Shown here: one piece after another, positions 1 through 10,437 of the stretch
Numbering within the stretch: position 1 is the first letter of the stretch
Layout of the letters: each line of letters opens with the position of its first letter
Assembly (NCBI RefSeq): GCF_014697105.1
Contig: NZ_JACJRF010000005.1
Coordinates: 62,001-126,000 of the forward strand
Direction of reading: 5' to 3'
Length of the DNA stretch: 64,000 nt
Origin: Anabaena subtropica FACHB-260
GTDB lineage: Bacteria > Cyanobacteriota > Cyanobacteriia > Cyanobacteriales > Nostocaceae
Position numbers and translations under genes: made by a program
Notes under the pieces: model-generated
Databases searched by the model: none
What the model saw: the letters and a program-made list of their open reading frames with translations, nothing else
Told to the model about the DNA's origin: nothing

Positions 1-250
1 GTTCTAAGTCTGACCCAATGCGGCGTAAGTTGTAATCTGTCAGGTCTGCACCACTGGAGGCTTCGACTAGTTCATCGAACTTGCGATAAATCTTTTGCAA
101 AGCATCTTCATTCCAATTTAATTCATTGTCTGGGTCAACATCCAAGGTTAAGACCTGATGACTGGGAACTAGTTCGCCATCCCGGTCGATTTCTGCTGCA
201 AAAATGCGGATGTGTCGGGTTGTAGACTTGAGCAGCGTTGCGTTGTCCAT
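1..250 (-). CDS. ndhM: NAD(P)H-quinone oxidoreductase subunit M (NdhM), partial, runs off left edge
   Basis: Manual reverse translation from ATG at 250: [83 protein letters not shown]..., the recognisable NdhM N-terminus; not in the ORF track because it is truncated. Confidence 0.88.
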   Translation of the reverse strand, partial: MDNATLLKSTTRHIRIFAAEIDRDGELVPSHQVLTLDVDPDNELNWNEDALQKIYRKFDELVEASSGADLTDYNLRRIGSDLE

Positions 251-952
251 AGCTGGGTGTCAGATTCAGGTTAATTACACTGCAATAATTGTAGACGCTA
301 TATATGGGCTTAAATGCGCCCAAATTAATGGGGGTGGGGAACTTGGTAGGGGTGGGAAAAGGAGGAAACGTTCTCTAAGCTTCTTTTCCTTGCTCCCTTG
401 TCTCGATTAGATTTTCTTTATTTGAACTTAGAGTCTATGCTATGGGTTACAACCAAGATTTTACTTTTGAGAAAATTGCTCCTCTACGTCTGCTGAATTT
501 GATGATGAAAAAAACGTACATTGGGTAATTTTACGTAATTAGCATATAACTATGTCTAGCTTTAATCAAAGCTGAAAAAATAGGGGATTTACTTACGTGT
601 AAACACGAAAAGTTCAGTAAAAACTCAAACTATTATTGACGGCAAAATAAAGTTGATGTAAAAAGCTTTAAAAACCTAGAACAACTTCTTACAGAAACTT
701 TATTGTATATAATCTCAAAAACTGAATAATAGTTATGGCTTACCTAAACAAAAACTGGTACAGGAAGATTCAAACTTAGACAGTGAAAGTCTATCCAAAA
801 AAAAACTCAGGAGAGGGCAATGGCAGATAAATGCTGTGAATTAAAAAAAATTTCTTAATTCAGGCAGAACGGATTCAAAAAACTATAAAGAAATTTTGTC
901 GGAGATATGTCTCCTCAACCCCATACAACCAAGCACAGGAATCTCTAAAACT

Positions 953-1234
953 ATGAACTCGAAAGCATTACCACGGCAGATAAATAATATAGAAGTCGGT
1001 GTTTATGAGTGCGAAATACACCTTAAATTTCGGTTAGTTGAAGAAAAGAGCTTGCTGGGCGATCGCGAGCAACTAATGCAGATGCTGCTAGAAGCTCTAA
1101 CCGAAGGGTCTGACGACTTTCTAGAGATGCTACAAGCGTCTGTAAAAGCACAAGAAGTCTCTGAGTTTAAAGCATCACCCCAAATGCGTCGTCAATTGAT
1201 GCGTTTACGTAATGCGGTTGATACTAATCAATAG
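953..1234 (+). CDS. Small conserved protein resembling Npun_R1517-type heterocyst-differentiation regulator family
   Basis: Translation from internal ATG at 953: MNSKALPRQINNIEVGVYECEIHLKFRLVEEKSLLGDREQLMQMLLEALTEGSDDFLEML...; track start at 896 is a TTG. Confidence 0.65.
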   Translation: MNSKALPRQINNIEVGVYECEIHLKFRLVEEKSLLGDREQLMQMLLEALTEGSDDFLEMLQASVKAQEVSEFKASPQMRRQLMRLRNAVDTNQ

Positions 1235-1773
1235 TTACAAATAAAACAGTAATTTGAGTAGCGGCAAATCAAATACTGGGCAGAAAGTCTTAATTTTTTT
1301 GTAAGTTAGCCCATATACCTATTTGCTCTAAATAATGAGTTGGCTTGTATAACTTAATGCCTTTGTTAATAAGCTCAAATTTACCCTACTCTCCAAAAAG
1401 CTGAATAAAGCATCTACAATCGTAGTTCTAACTATTTGCATTACGTATATAGTTGAGTAATTACTAGCACTATCATGCCTGCTTCTTAAGCCGAGAACAG
1501 TTTTGGAAGATTTACTTTTGAGGGCAATTGGTGTGACCAGGGTTTTACTTTGATTCTCGGAGATTAATTAGTAATTATTGCCACAAATTATTTAATATTT
1601 ATCACATACTGAAAATAGTTGATAGTTGATTTTTTTAAGATGTGTGGTTGTTTAATGTAATAGTTATCACACCTTTGTTGCTAAGTTTTTGTGTCTCCGT
1701 GGCTCTGTTTTTAATAATATTTTTTTACCACAGAGGCACAGAGAGAAAATTTTTATAGGGATTTCTGAGGAGT

Positions 1774-2469
1774 CTATTTTGCTAGACCGTGTTCTAAGGC
1801 AAAACGAACTAACTCAGTCCGGCTGTTAGTACCAGTTTTACTGAACAAACGACTGACATATTTTTCGACGTTTCGCACGCTGGTTTCTAGACGGCGGGCG
1901 ATTTCTTTGTTCATTAACCCTTCGGCTACCAAGTTTAAAACACTCTGTTCTCTGGGGGTGAGGTCAATTTTGAAAGGGGCTGGTGTTTGTGAAATCGCAT
2001 TTCGTTGAGTTAATAAAGCTTTAATTTGAGCAATTTGATTGGCTAATTCGGCAATATCTGGTGTTTCGCCTTCTTCAGTTGTACTTTTAGTTTTGCTATT
2101 ACGGCGGATAAGTAAGTTTTCTACGATGGCTACCAGTTCATCTGGGTCGAAGGGTTTAGGCAAATAAGCATCGACACCAGCTTGATAACCTTGGATGCGA
2201 TCGCTTGTCATCCCTTTAGCTGTTAAAAATACCACGGGGAGCGATTGAAAGCGGGGGTCTTCACGCAATTGCTTGAGAAACTGATACCCATCTACCTGAG
2301 GCATCATGACATCAGAAATCACGAGGTCTGGTGTGTTTTGTTGCATCAAATCCCAACCCTCACGGGCATTACTGGCGACTTGAACGCTAAAACCACTTTC
2401 TTGCAAGTAGTCTTTCACGGCTTCTCTGATTCCGGGTTCATCATCTACCAGTAACAATTGTGCTGACAT
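1774..2469 (-). CDS. Response regulator, receiver domain plus LuxR/NarL-type HTH (Ycf29-like)
   Basis: LLVDDEPGIREAV...DLVISDVMMPQVDGYQFL...VVFLTAKG...KPFDPDEL and LTPREQSVLNLVAEGLMNKEIARRLETSVRNVEKYVSRLFSKTGTNSRTELVRFA. Confidence 0.9.
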   Translation of the reverse strand: MSAQLLLVDDEPGIREAVKDYLQESGFSVQVASNAREGWDLMQQNTPDLVISDVMMPQVDGYQFLKQLREDPRFQSLPVVFLTAKGMTSDRIQGYQAGVDAYLPKPFDPDELVAIVENLLIRRNSKTKSTTEEGETPDIAELANQIAQIKALLTQRNAISQTPAPFKIDLTPREQSVLNLVAEGLMNKEIARRLETSVRNVEKYVSRLFSKTGTNSRTELVRFALEHGLAK

Positions 2470-2533
2470 CTAAAATTTCCTTTGGTCTACCTTGTTCCAA
2501 TGTAGCGAATCATGGATCGAAAATTCCAATTTC

Positions 2534-3502
2534 CTACAACCATTCAATTGTCTTAGCTTCTTCTGGTAGCTTGGCATTCCGTTGTCCATCTGCCCGCGCT
2601 CTAGCTGTAAACAGGCTAATGGGCGTATTGAATAAATCTACCAAGGTGGCGTGACCTGCGATCGCCTTGGCACTATCCCGTGGTATTTCTTTAACTAACC
2701 AACGTGCTAAACGGTAGCCCACATCTTTGAGGCTGATATCTGGCATTAAATCTACACCATGCAGTTCGTGCAGATAGCGATTGGAGCGTCCGTAGCGTCG
2801 CCATTGACTGGCTAGTTCTTTGAGGCTGGCACGGTGGCGGTGTTGGACAATGGCATCTGGGGCAAATTCTAAACTGCCAATATTTGACCGCAAAATTCGC
2901 CAACAAATATCTGCGTCACCGCCGGTGTTGAGATGAGGACGAAATAATCCTGCTTGCGTAAAGGCTGTACGTCTGATTGCTAAGTTAGCCGTTTGACCAT
3001 AGGGACAAAAGCGATGGGCTAAAGTGTGTTTTTGTGAGAGAGTTTCTTGACGGTCTGCGTGTTTTTCTAATAAATTTTTTCCTGGTAAGGCGATGATTTC
3101 ACCTGCAACCATTACTACTTGTTGGTTGACAAAAGGTTGAATTAGTGCATTTAGCCATTGGGTTTGGGGACGGCAATCAGCATCCGTGAATACTACAATG
3201 TCACCCACAGCAGCCCGAATTCCGGTATTACGTGCAGCGTAGGAGCTTTGAATTTGGTTTTCGCTGAGGGGACGAATGGTGATTGGGGAAGTGACGGCAG
3301 CTTTTTCTATAAATATGAGGGTGCGATCGCTACTGTTATTATCTACCAACAAGTACTCTACCCGTTCTTTCGGATAGGTTTGAGATGTAAAACAGTTAAT
3401 TAACTCTGGTAAATCTGTTTCACCGTTATAAATAGGAACAACCACCGATACCATTGGCAAAAAGCTGTTGGTGGTGGTTGTATCACTTGGCTGATGATTC
3501 AT
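2534..3502 (-). CDS. Glycosyltransferase family 2
   Basis: PMVSVVVPIYNGETDLPELINCF...LLVDNNSSD...AARNTGIRAAVGDIVVFTDADCRP, GT-A fold with DxD-like motif. Confidence 0.88.
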   Translation of the reverse strand: MNHQPSDTTTTNSFLPMVSVVVPIYNGETDLPELINCFTSQTYPKERVEYLLVDNNSSDRTLIFIEKAAVTSPITIRPLSENQIQSSYAARNTGIRAAVGDIVVFTDADCRPQTQWLNALIQPFVNQQVVMVAGEIIALPGKNLLEKHADRQETLSQKHTLAHRFCPYGQTANLAIRRTAFTQAGLFRPHLNTGGDADICWRILRSNIGSLEFAPDAIVQHRHRASLKELASQWRRYGRSNRYLHELHGVDLMPDISLKDVGYRLARWLVKEIPRDSAKAIAGHATLVDLFNTPISLFTARARADGQRNAKLPEEAKTIEWL

Positions 3503-3722
3503 AAAACCTGGGAGTGTGGGTTGGGAAATACTAACTAGTAGTTTGCCACGGAGTTAGTTGGTAGTCAGGACTTTAGACCTTAAATATTTCCGTACTAAAG
3601 TACTTGCTTACAACCTATCAAAACCTTCAACTCTCAGGTTATTATTATGACTCCAGACAACTGGAGCGAGAAAATACTGCTATACGAACACCTGGTAACT
3701 AAATTACTCGCAAAACGAATTG

Positions 3723-5060
3723 TTAAAACTTCAACTCACTGGCTCCCTGGCTCATTGGTTGATTGGGCTGATTTACGGGAGGAAGGGCAAAGGTATTGCT
3801 TGATAATATAGCGATCGCGCGGGCATATTGAGGATCGTTTTGAGTCCCAATTAGTTTGGGGTTAGTTGCTAGTTGGCGTTCTTGTGCCTCGGTTAATTCT
3901 ATGGGAATATCTGGTGTAATACCTTTTTTATTAATATCTGTACCGTTGGGAGTGTAGTAATGAGCAATGGTGACTGCCAAACCGGAACCATCTGGTAGCT
4001 CATGGACTGACTGTACTAAAGCTTTACCGAAGGTTTGGCTACCAATGACTACAGCGCGTTTATTATCCTTGAGCGCACCTGTGAGAATCTCACTAGCACT
4101 AGCTGAGTTACCATCTACTAACACTGCCAAGGGAAGTTTTGTTAACGCAGTCCTGTTAGCTCTTGTATTCTCGTTGACTCCTTGACGGTTAACTGTGCGG
4201 ACAATTGCACCATTGTCTAACCACATCCGGGCAATTTCAATACTCCCTTGCAATAAACCGCCAGGATTTCCCCGCAAATCTAAGACGTAAGAATCTACTT
4301 TCTGACCGTTCAAATTGCGAATAGCTCGTCCCATCTGCTCGGCGGCGTGGGCGCTAAATTCCCGCAACCGGATATAACCAACTCGACGGTTTCCTTCTTG
4401 CCTCAGGGTGTAGGTGACGGTTGGTACTTCTATTCTGGCTCTTGTGAGCTTCAGGTCAAAAGTGCTGCGTCCAGTACGTCCTAGACGTAAAGTAATGGCA
4501 GTACCTTCTTTACCACGAATTAATTTAGAGGCATCATCCACTTTCATCTGCTGAGTGGGTTTGCCGTCAATTGCGAGGATTTCATCACCTGCTTTAATCC
4601 CAGCTTTCAGGGCTGGAGAATTTTCTATGGCTTCTAAAATCGTCAACCGCTTGGTTGTTTCATTCAACTCCATGCGAATGCCGATACCGGATACTTCCCC
4701 AGATGTTTGACTGGTGAGGACTTCAAACTGTTTGGGATCCATAAACCTGGTATACGGATCGTTCAGCTTTTGTAGAGCTTCCCGAATTGCTACATAAGCT
4801 TCTTCTTTGGATGAATAATCTTTGCTTAATAAACTTTGTCTGACTGCCAGCCAATCTTGTTGATTAAACTTGCCATCAACATATTCACTATTTACTAATT
4901 GCCATACTTGGTCTACTACAGCTTTGGGACTGTCTTGTAAGGCGGCGCGAACACTGCGAGTCCAAGCCGGGCCAAATACGGATACAGTTGCTGTTGTAGC
5001 GATCGCTCCTCCAATCATGGCAACCTGGAGCAGCGAGTAATTTTTCGCAGATGGGTTCAT
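3723..5060 (-). CDS. Carboxyl-terminal processing protease, S41 family with PDZ domain
   Basis: GIGIRMELNE..., PDZ-like AGIKAGDEILAIDGKPT, DLRGNPGG, VDGNSASASEILTGALKDNKRAVVIGSQTFGKALVQ; ATG at 5060 preferred over the track start. Confidence 0.92.
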   Translation of the reverse strand: MNPSAKNYSLLQVAMIGGAIATTATVSVFGPAWTRSVRAALQDSPKAVVDQVWQLVNSEYVDGKFNQQDWLAVRQSLLSKDYSSKEEAYVAIREALQKLNDPYTRFMDPKQFEVLTSQTSGEVSGIGIRMELNETTKRLTILEAIENSPALKAGIKAGDEILAIDGKPTQQMKVDDASKLIRGKEGTAITLRLGRTGRSTFDLKLTRARIEVPTVTYTLRQEGNRRVGYIRLREFSAHAAEQMGRAIRNLNGQKVDSYVLDLRGNPGGLLQGSIEIARMWLDNGAIVRTVNRQGVNENTRANRTALTKLPLAVLVDGNSASASEILTGALKDNKRAVVIGSQTFGKALVQSVHELPDGSGLAVTIAHYYTPNGTDINKKGITPDIPIELTEAQERQLATNPKLIGTQNDPQYARAIAILSSNTFALPPVNQPNQPMSQGASELKF

Positions 5061-5383
5061 GTATATCAGCCGGAATTTATTGTGATTTTGACAGTTTAGC
5101 AATCAGACTTTCCAGAAATTTTTAAGTTTTTATACTCAATTTTTAGTTACACTCCCCTCATTAATTCTCCTCTTTAAACTATGCTAAAATTTTGCATTAG
5201 TTTATTAACAATCATTACTATTTTGTCACTTTTTTAATCAGTCTAATGTACCACTATGACAATAGTGTGACAGTTCTGTTACTGTCATCTTTACACCCTA
5301 TATTAATTTTATAAGATAGCACTTATCTCAAAGAATGGCCGGTCTTTTTAAGCTTAACTAACTAGGCTTTTTTATCTTGTGTC

Positions 5384-6082
5384 ATGAAGCGCAAATTTAC
5401 CATAAATTTATCTGTCCCTATAGGGAAGAAATTAGGAAAAAAGTTGCAAATACTACAAAAACTTGCTTGGGGTTTATGTCTGGTGTTGGCGAGTTGGCTA
5501 ATAATTACCACTATAACCTTACTTTTTGCCTCTTCCCAGCGTGTAGATGCCTTTTTTGTCCTTGGTGGTAGCATTAGACGCGAAATCTATATTGCCCAAA
5601 CAGCCAAGGAATATCCGCAAATTCCAATTTTGATTTCAAATGGTTCCCCAGATCCATGTATCCGGCTAATTTTTCAACGCGAGTTAGGGAAGTTGTCAAA
5701 CGTTTGGCTCGAAAAGTGTGCCAATTCCACCTTTGAAAATTTCTACTATGGAATTCCCATTTTAAGACGTTGGCGAGTACATAAAGTTAAACTAATTACT
5801 TCACCCACTCATTTACCAAGAGCTAAATGGATGGCACAGATTCTTTTAGGCGCTCATGGTATTTGGGTCGAGGTTGAGGTTGTTAAAGAAACAGGTGTTC
5901 CTGGTAATCGAGAATCTTGGATCAAAACAGGATTAGATATCACTCGTAGTTTATTGTGGGCAGGTTTGAGTCAAATCATTCAACCCCAATGCCCAAATGT
6001 CATTAAACTCAGTGAAGTGGATATGTCGACTTGGGAGAATCGAGGATTTAGGTGTGAACATCAGGGGGGTTTGGGAATGTGA
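5384..6082 (+). CDS. YdcF/SanA/ElyC family protein (DUF218)
   Basis: VDAFFVLGGSIRREIYIAQTAKEYPQIPILISNGSP...CANSTFENFYYGIPILRRW...LITSPTHLPRA. Confidence 0.8.
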   Translation: MKRKFTINLSVPIGKKLGKKLQILQKLAWGLCLVLASWLIITTITLLFASSQRVDAFFVLGGSIRREIYIAQTAKEYPQIPILISNGSPDPCIRLIFQRELGKLSNVWLEKCANSTFENFYYGIPILRRWRVHKVKLITSPTHLPRAKWMAQILLGAHGIWVEVEVVKETGVPGNRESWIKTGLDITRSLLWAGLSQIIQPQCPNVIKLSEVDMSTWENRGFRCEHQGGLGM

Positions 6083-6133
6083 AGGGAGAGACTTCCAACT
6101 AAAAAAAACGTGAGTTCGACGCAACCTAAACCC

Positions 6134-6301
6134 AACCCCTTCCCTACAAGGGAAGAGGCAAAAAAGCTACAACTGGGAACGCAGTTAATTTATTGCTGTA
6201 CTGCCAACTGTGAGTCTACTTCATCGTTGGGCAGCTTGAGCGATCGCTGAATTTTTAATTTTTAATTCCCCGTTCACTTAGCGTCCCGTAGGGAAGGGGT
6301 T
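6134..6301. repeat. 14-bp perfect inverted repeat flanking a 168-bp intergenic element
   Basis: AACCCCTTCCCTAC at 6134-6147 and its exact reverse complement GTAGGGAAGGGGTT at 6288-6301. Confidence 0.75.
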
Positions 6302-6321
6302 GACAATTGTGTACAGTATTT

Positions 6322-8499
6322 TTAGTAATAATTACTATGTCTAATTTTTTGAGCATTACCAACAATACCCAAAATATTTACTGGAGCTATTTTTAAATCA
6401 TCAATAGCAAGTTTTAAAACTGATGAGTTAGTTTGATCAATCTTTACTACTATTAAAACACCATTAGTGTGGGGTGCAATTAAGCTAGCATCAGCTAATC
6501 CCGCTAAAGGTGGGACATCATAAATTACTAAGTCAAATTTTTCAGCCAATTCTCTCATTACGTGCTTCATTTTTTCAGAAGAAAGCAATTTGGTAGGATC
6601 AGGTGGTAAGGAGCCTGTAGTAATGACACTTAGTTGCTTAATGGAAGGTGCTTGCAGAATCACCTCTGATATTGGCAAGTTGCTAGAAATTAAATTACTC
6701 AGTCCACACGAGTTATTTAATTTCGATAGTTTATGAATTGTTGGTTGGCGAAGATCAGCATCTACAAGCAGTACTCTTTGCCCCATTGCTGTGGCTATTC
6801 TCGCCAGGTTAAAAGCAACTGTAGACTTACCATCACCTTGCGTAGCAGAACTAATAACTAGAGAACGAATTGGATGATCAGAATTAAGGAGTTTAATATT
6901 AGTGTAAAGTACACGAAAAGCCTCTAGAAATGGAGATGAATAGTAGTTGTATTCTAAATTAAGTTCAGTATCTGCTTTAGTATTCTCTTGTAGTATTCTA
7001 TTTTCTTGTTTAATACCAAAAAATCTTTCTTTAAAAGTTCTAGATTGATTATTTTGGAGTTTTACCTCAAAGGGTATATTTCCTAGTAAAAGTAATTTTA
7101 AATCTTCTTTCAATACTTGAATGTCATGATAAGTATTGTCTAATTTTTCTAACAGTAGGGCGGCACCAAGACCCAATAAGAGACTGCTGCCGAGTCCTTG
7201 CAAGATAGCAAGTATTGTGTTGGTAGAGTTAGCAGGATATTGGGGTAAACTGGGTGACTCTATTAACTGCCAGCCTAATTCTGTTTGAGAAATTTGAATT
7301 TGCAGATTCTCACGGGTAGAGAGAAATCGATTGAGACTTTCAGTTGCAACTTGTAAACTACGCTGTAAGTCGGTGTATTTGCGTGATAGGTTCGGCAATT
7401 GCTTTCGTCTCTGCTCTACTGTTTGTTCATTTTTACTGAGTTGTTGGTTGATAACTTCTAATCTTTGAAGCTGAGTAGTTAATTCTGACAATTTCAAATT
7501 AATATGGTTCTGCGCTTCTTGACGTACTAATGGCAACAAACTGTCTCTCTGTTCTTTCAACGTTAAGACAATGGGGTTATCCTCTTGTAAAATAATTAAT
7601 ATTTTAGCAATTTGTACGTCTAATTGCCGTACCTGACCAATTAATTGCTGATATAACTGAGCATCACTCAGGGCGATCGCTTCACCATCTTGTCCTTGTA
7701 AGATGGCTAAACTTGCACGTACTTGGGCTAACTGTAAATTCAGTTCTTGTCTTTGTTTAGATAAATCAGCAGCTTGAGAACCAATCTCGATTGCTAGAGA
7801 ATCTGGATCTTTCAAGTTATAATTTTGTCGTAAAAATTGCAGTTCTTTTTGGATCTGATCAACTCTAGTTTGTAAAGATGGTAACTGTCTTTCAACGAAC
7901 TGTATTCCTTGACGTAATCTAGTTTGCCGTCTTTCCTGACTGTATTCTAAGTACTCTTTAGCAATTTCGTCTAATACTAGTTTGGTCAGCTTTGGATATT
8001 CACTACTATACCTAACCTCTATAATTTTAGCCCCACCCAACTGCTTAACAATTAAAGAGGACAGTAAAAAATCGTAAGTGATATTTGAATCATAACTTTG
8101 CAATCGCTTCACAACGTTTCCTATCAATTCAGGACTCTTGAGAACCTGAATTTGCGTCTCATAATCTAGGTTAGATATACTTGTTGAGTCTTTGACAACA
8201 TCGACAGAGTTACTATCTTCATTAACAGGTTCCACTAACAAGCGAAAACTGCTTTCGTATACTGATGGCTTGGCATTTAGTATTGAGTGAGCGACCAAAG
8301 TTGCCATTACAACCATACTTACACCTGCAATAACTAAGGATCTACGCTGGAGCAGGCTTAATAACTTAGTAAAATTTCGGTTATCTTCTTGTCTGTCTGA
8401 TGAAAAAAAGGATTGAGCTTGGAGTGATGGAAGTACAGAGTTACTATTATGTTCAAAATTTGAGAGTGGAGCGGATTTATAAGAATTATTATCCAGCAT
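6322..8499 (-). CDS. Polysaccharide biosynthesis tyrosine autokinase (Wzc-like BY-kinase)
   Basis: N-terminal Wzz-like region, coiled coil, Walker motifs SATQGDGKSTVAFNLARIA, VLLVDADLRQPTIH, LVIYDVPPLAGLADASLI; short C-terminal YY. Confidence 0.92.
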   Translation of the reverse strand: MLDNNSYKSAPLSNFEHNSNSVLPSLQAQSFFSSDRQEDNRNFTKLLSLLQRRSLVIAGVSMVVMATLVAHSILNAKPSVYESSFRLLVEPVNEDSNSVDVVKDSTSISNLDYETQIQVLKSPELIGNVVKRLQSYDSNITYDFLLSSLIVKQLGGAKIIEVRYSSEYPKLTKLVLDEIAKEYLEYSQERRQTRLRQGIQFVERQLPSLQTRVDQIQKELQFLRQNYNLKDPDSLAIEIGSQAADLSKQRQELNLQLAQVRASLAILQGQDGEAIALSDAQLYQQLIGQVRQLDVQIAKILIILQEDNPIVLTLKEQRDSLLPLVRQEAQNHINLKLSELTTQLQRLEVINQQLSKNEQTVEQRRKQLPNLSRKYTDLQRSLQVATESLNRFLSTRENLQIQISQTELGWQLIESPSLPQYPANSTNTILAILQGLGSSLLLGLGAALLLEKLDNTYHDIQVLKEDLKLLLLGNIPFEVKLQNNQSRTFKERFFGIKQENRILQENTKADTELNLEYNYYSSPFLEAFRVLYTNIKLLNSDHPIRSLVISSATQGDGKSTVAFNLARIATAMGQRVLLVDADLRQPTIHKLSKLNNSCGLSNLISSNLPISEVILQAPSIKQLSVITTGSLPPDPTKLLSSEKMKHVMRELAEKFDLVIYDVPPLAGLADASLIAPHTNGVLIVVKIDQTNSSVLKLAIDDLKIAPVNILGIVGNAQKIRHSNYY

Positions 8500-8801
8500 T
8501 TAAATTACTAATGTGTAGTGTGGTTGTAGTAATTAATGGCAATGTAAGCTTTCGTAGTCAAGTTTATAGCAAAAATATTTTGAATTAAATAATTATACAT
8601 ACTGATTTTTAGGAAAAATTGTCTATTCTAAAGTTTGTCAGTATACCAATTAGAAAGTTAGGTATCCTGACCAAGAAAATAAAAAATACTGTTGCATATC
8701 AGTAGACTTTTGGAAAAATCAATATTAATTTTGTGAGTGTTCAAAAATTAATGACTTGAATAATTGAGTAAGACTAAAAAATAAAAATTAGGATACAGCC
8801 G

Positions 8802-10157
8802 ATGAAGTTGAATGAATGGATTCATCAAAAATTTCTGCAATCCATTTATACTGTTTTAGAAAGTGAGAATAAAAATTTATCTCAAAGCCAGAAAAAGCAG
8901 TTAATTAGATTATCTGTAATTACTCAATTTTTTCCTCCTGACTATGCGGCTACTGGACAACTGATAGAAGAATTGGTGCAACAACTAGGACACCAAGGTG
9001 TAGATATTGAGGTTTTTACAAGTCAGCCTGGATATGCTTTTCGTTCTAATATAGCTCCTTCAGTCGAACAGTTAACACAAATCCGAATTCAGCGATCGCG
9101 CACTGCTCAGCTTTATCCGGGAAGAATTCGTGGTAAAACTATAAATGGTATTTTATATACCTTACGAGCTATGCTCTATCTGTTGAGGGCTTGGCGGCGT
9201 AGAAATATATTGTTAGTGACTACAGCTCCACCATTTTTGCCGTTGCTAGGATATCTGGCTAAACTCTTATTTAAATTACCCTATGTCTGCATACTCTATG
9301 ACCTTTACCCCGATATTGCGATCGCATTGGGAGTAGTTTCTCAGCGTAGCTGGCTAGTAAAATTTTGGCACACGCTTAATAGACTGACTTGGCTAAATGC
9401 TAAGGCAATTGTGGTTCTCAGTCCAGCGATGAAACAGCAAGTCTTAGCAAATTGTCCAGGTATAGCTGATAAAATCTCCATAATTCACAGTTGGGCTAAC
9501 CCTGATTTAATTGTGCCAATTGCCAAGCAAGAAAACTGGTTTGCATGGAAACACAATTTAGTTGACAAATTTACTGTTCTCTATTCTGGTAATATGGGGC
9601 GCTGTCATGATATCGAAACCATATTGGCAGCTGCTATATATCTGCAAAATGAAGCAATCCAATTCGTCTGTATTGGTGGTGGAGCAAAACGTGATGAACT
9701 GATCAGAGAAGTGAATCGTTTAGGAATGAACAATTTCACATTTTTACCTTATCAAGACAAGCAGGTTCTACCCTATTCTTTAACAGCTTGTGATCTATCT
9801 TTAGTTAGTGTTGATGCAATTAGCGAAAGTTTGGTCGTTCCTAGTAAGCTTTACTCAGCTTTAGCGGTCGGAAGGCCATTGGCTGTTATTTGTTCTCCAT
9901 TTTCATACCTGAGACAATTAATTGCCGAAGCTAACTGTGGTGGTACATTTGACAATGGTGATAGTCATGGTCTAGCTCAATTTATTCGGTTACTTAATCG
10001 CGATCAAAAATTAGCAGAACGTATGGGCCAATCTGGTCGCCAGTATATGCGATCGCATTTCACACCTAAAGTAATTTCTCAGCAGTACCTGAATATTTTA
10101 CATCAGGCAGTATTTTCTGATGAAATTAAACAGGTATCTCGAAGAACCATGAAATAA
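8802..10157 (+). CDS. Glycosyltransferase family 4 (WcaI-like)
   Basis: LSVITQFFPPDYAATGQLIEELVQQL...VLYSGNMGRCHDIETIL...VVPSKLYSALAVGRPLAVI. Confidence 0.88.
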   Translation: MKLNEWIHQKFLQSIYTVLESENKNLSQSQKKQLIRLSVITQFFPPDYAATGQLIEELVQQLGHQGVDIEVFTSQPGYAFRSNIAPSVEQLTQIRIQRSRTAQLYPGRIRGKTINGILYTLRAMLYLLRAWRRRNILLVTTAPPFLPLLGYLAKLLFKLPYVCILYDLYPDIAIALGVVSQRSWLVKFWHTLNRLTWLNAKAIVVLSPAMKQQVLANCPGIADKISIIHSWANPDLIVPIAKQENWFAWKHNLVDKFTVLYSGNMGRCHDIETILAAAIYLQNEAIQFVCIGGGAKRDELIREVNRLGMNNFTFLPYQDKQVLPYSLTACDLSLVSVDAISESLVVPSKLYSALAVGRPLAVICSPFSYLRQLIAEANCGGTFDNGDSHGLAQFIRLLNRDQKLAERMGQSGRQYMRSHFTPKVISQQYLNILHQAVFSDEIKQVSRRTMK

Positions 10158-10437
10158 GGATATTCGAGTTATTGAATAAGGGTAAATTTTCAATCAATTC
10201 GTGATTTTTTCTTATAATATTTGGTGCATTTATGGTATGATTAGCTTATGCAGTACACGAATTAAAACTCCATAAAATTTAATAACCAAACCTTGGTGTA
10301 AGGTTAGTAAAAAATGATTTGTTACTTGAATAGATTAATGATAGGAATGCTTGTTAATCAATTAAATAATAAAGTAACAAACACCGAAATTCAACAATTT
10401 ATTGTTTCTGATACTAACTTTTAGGAGTTGGACTTCG

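Noticed and set aside
135-323. Minus-strand 62-aa ORF
   Set aside because: Out-of-frame overlap with the convincing NdhM reading frame (start at 250)
5377-5571. Overlapping + and - ORFs at 5362-5574 and 5377-5571
   Set aside because: Alternative frames over the start of the DUF218-type gene; no family resemblance
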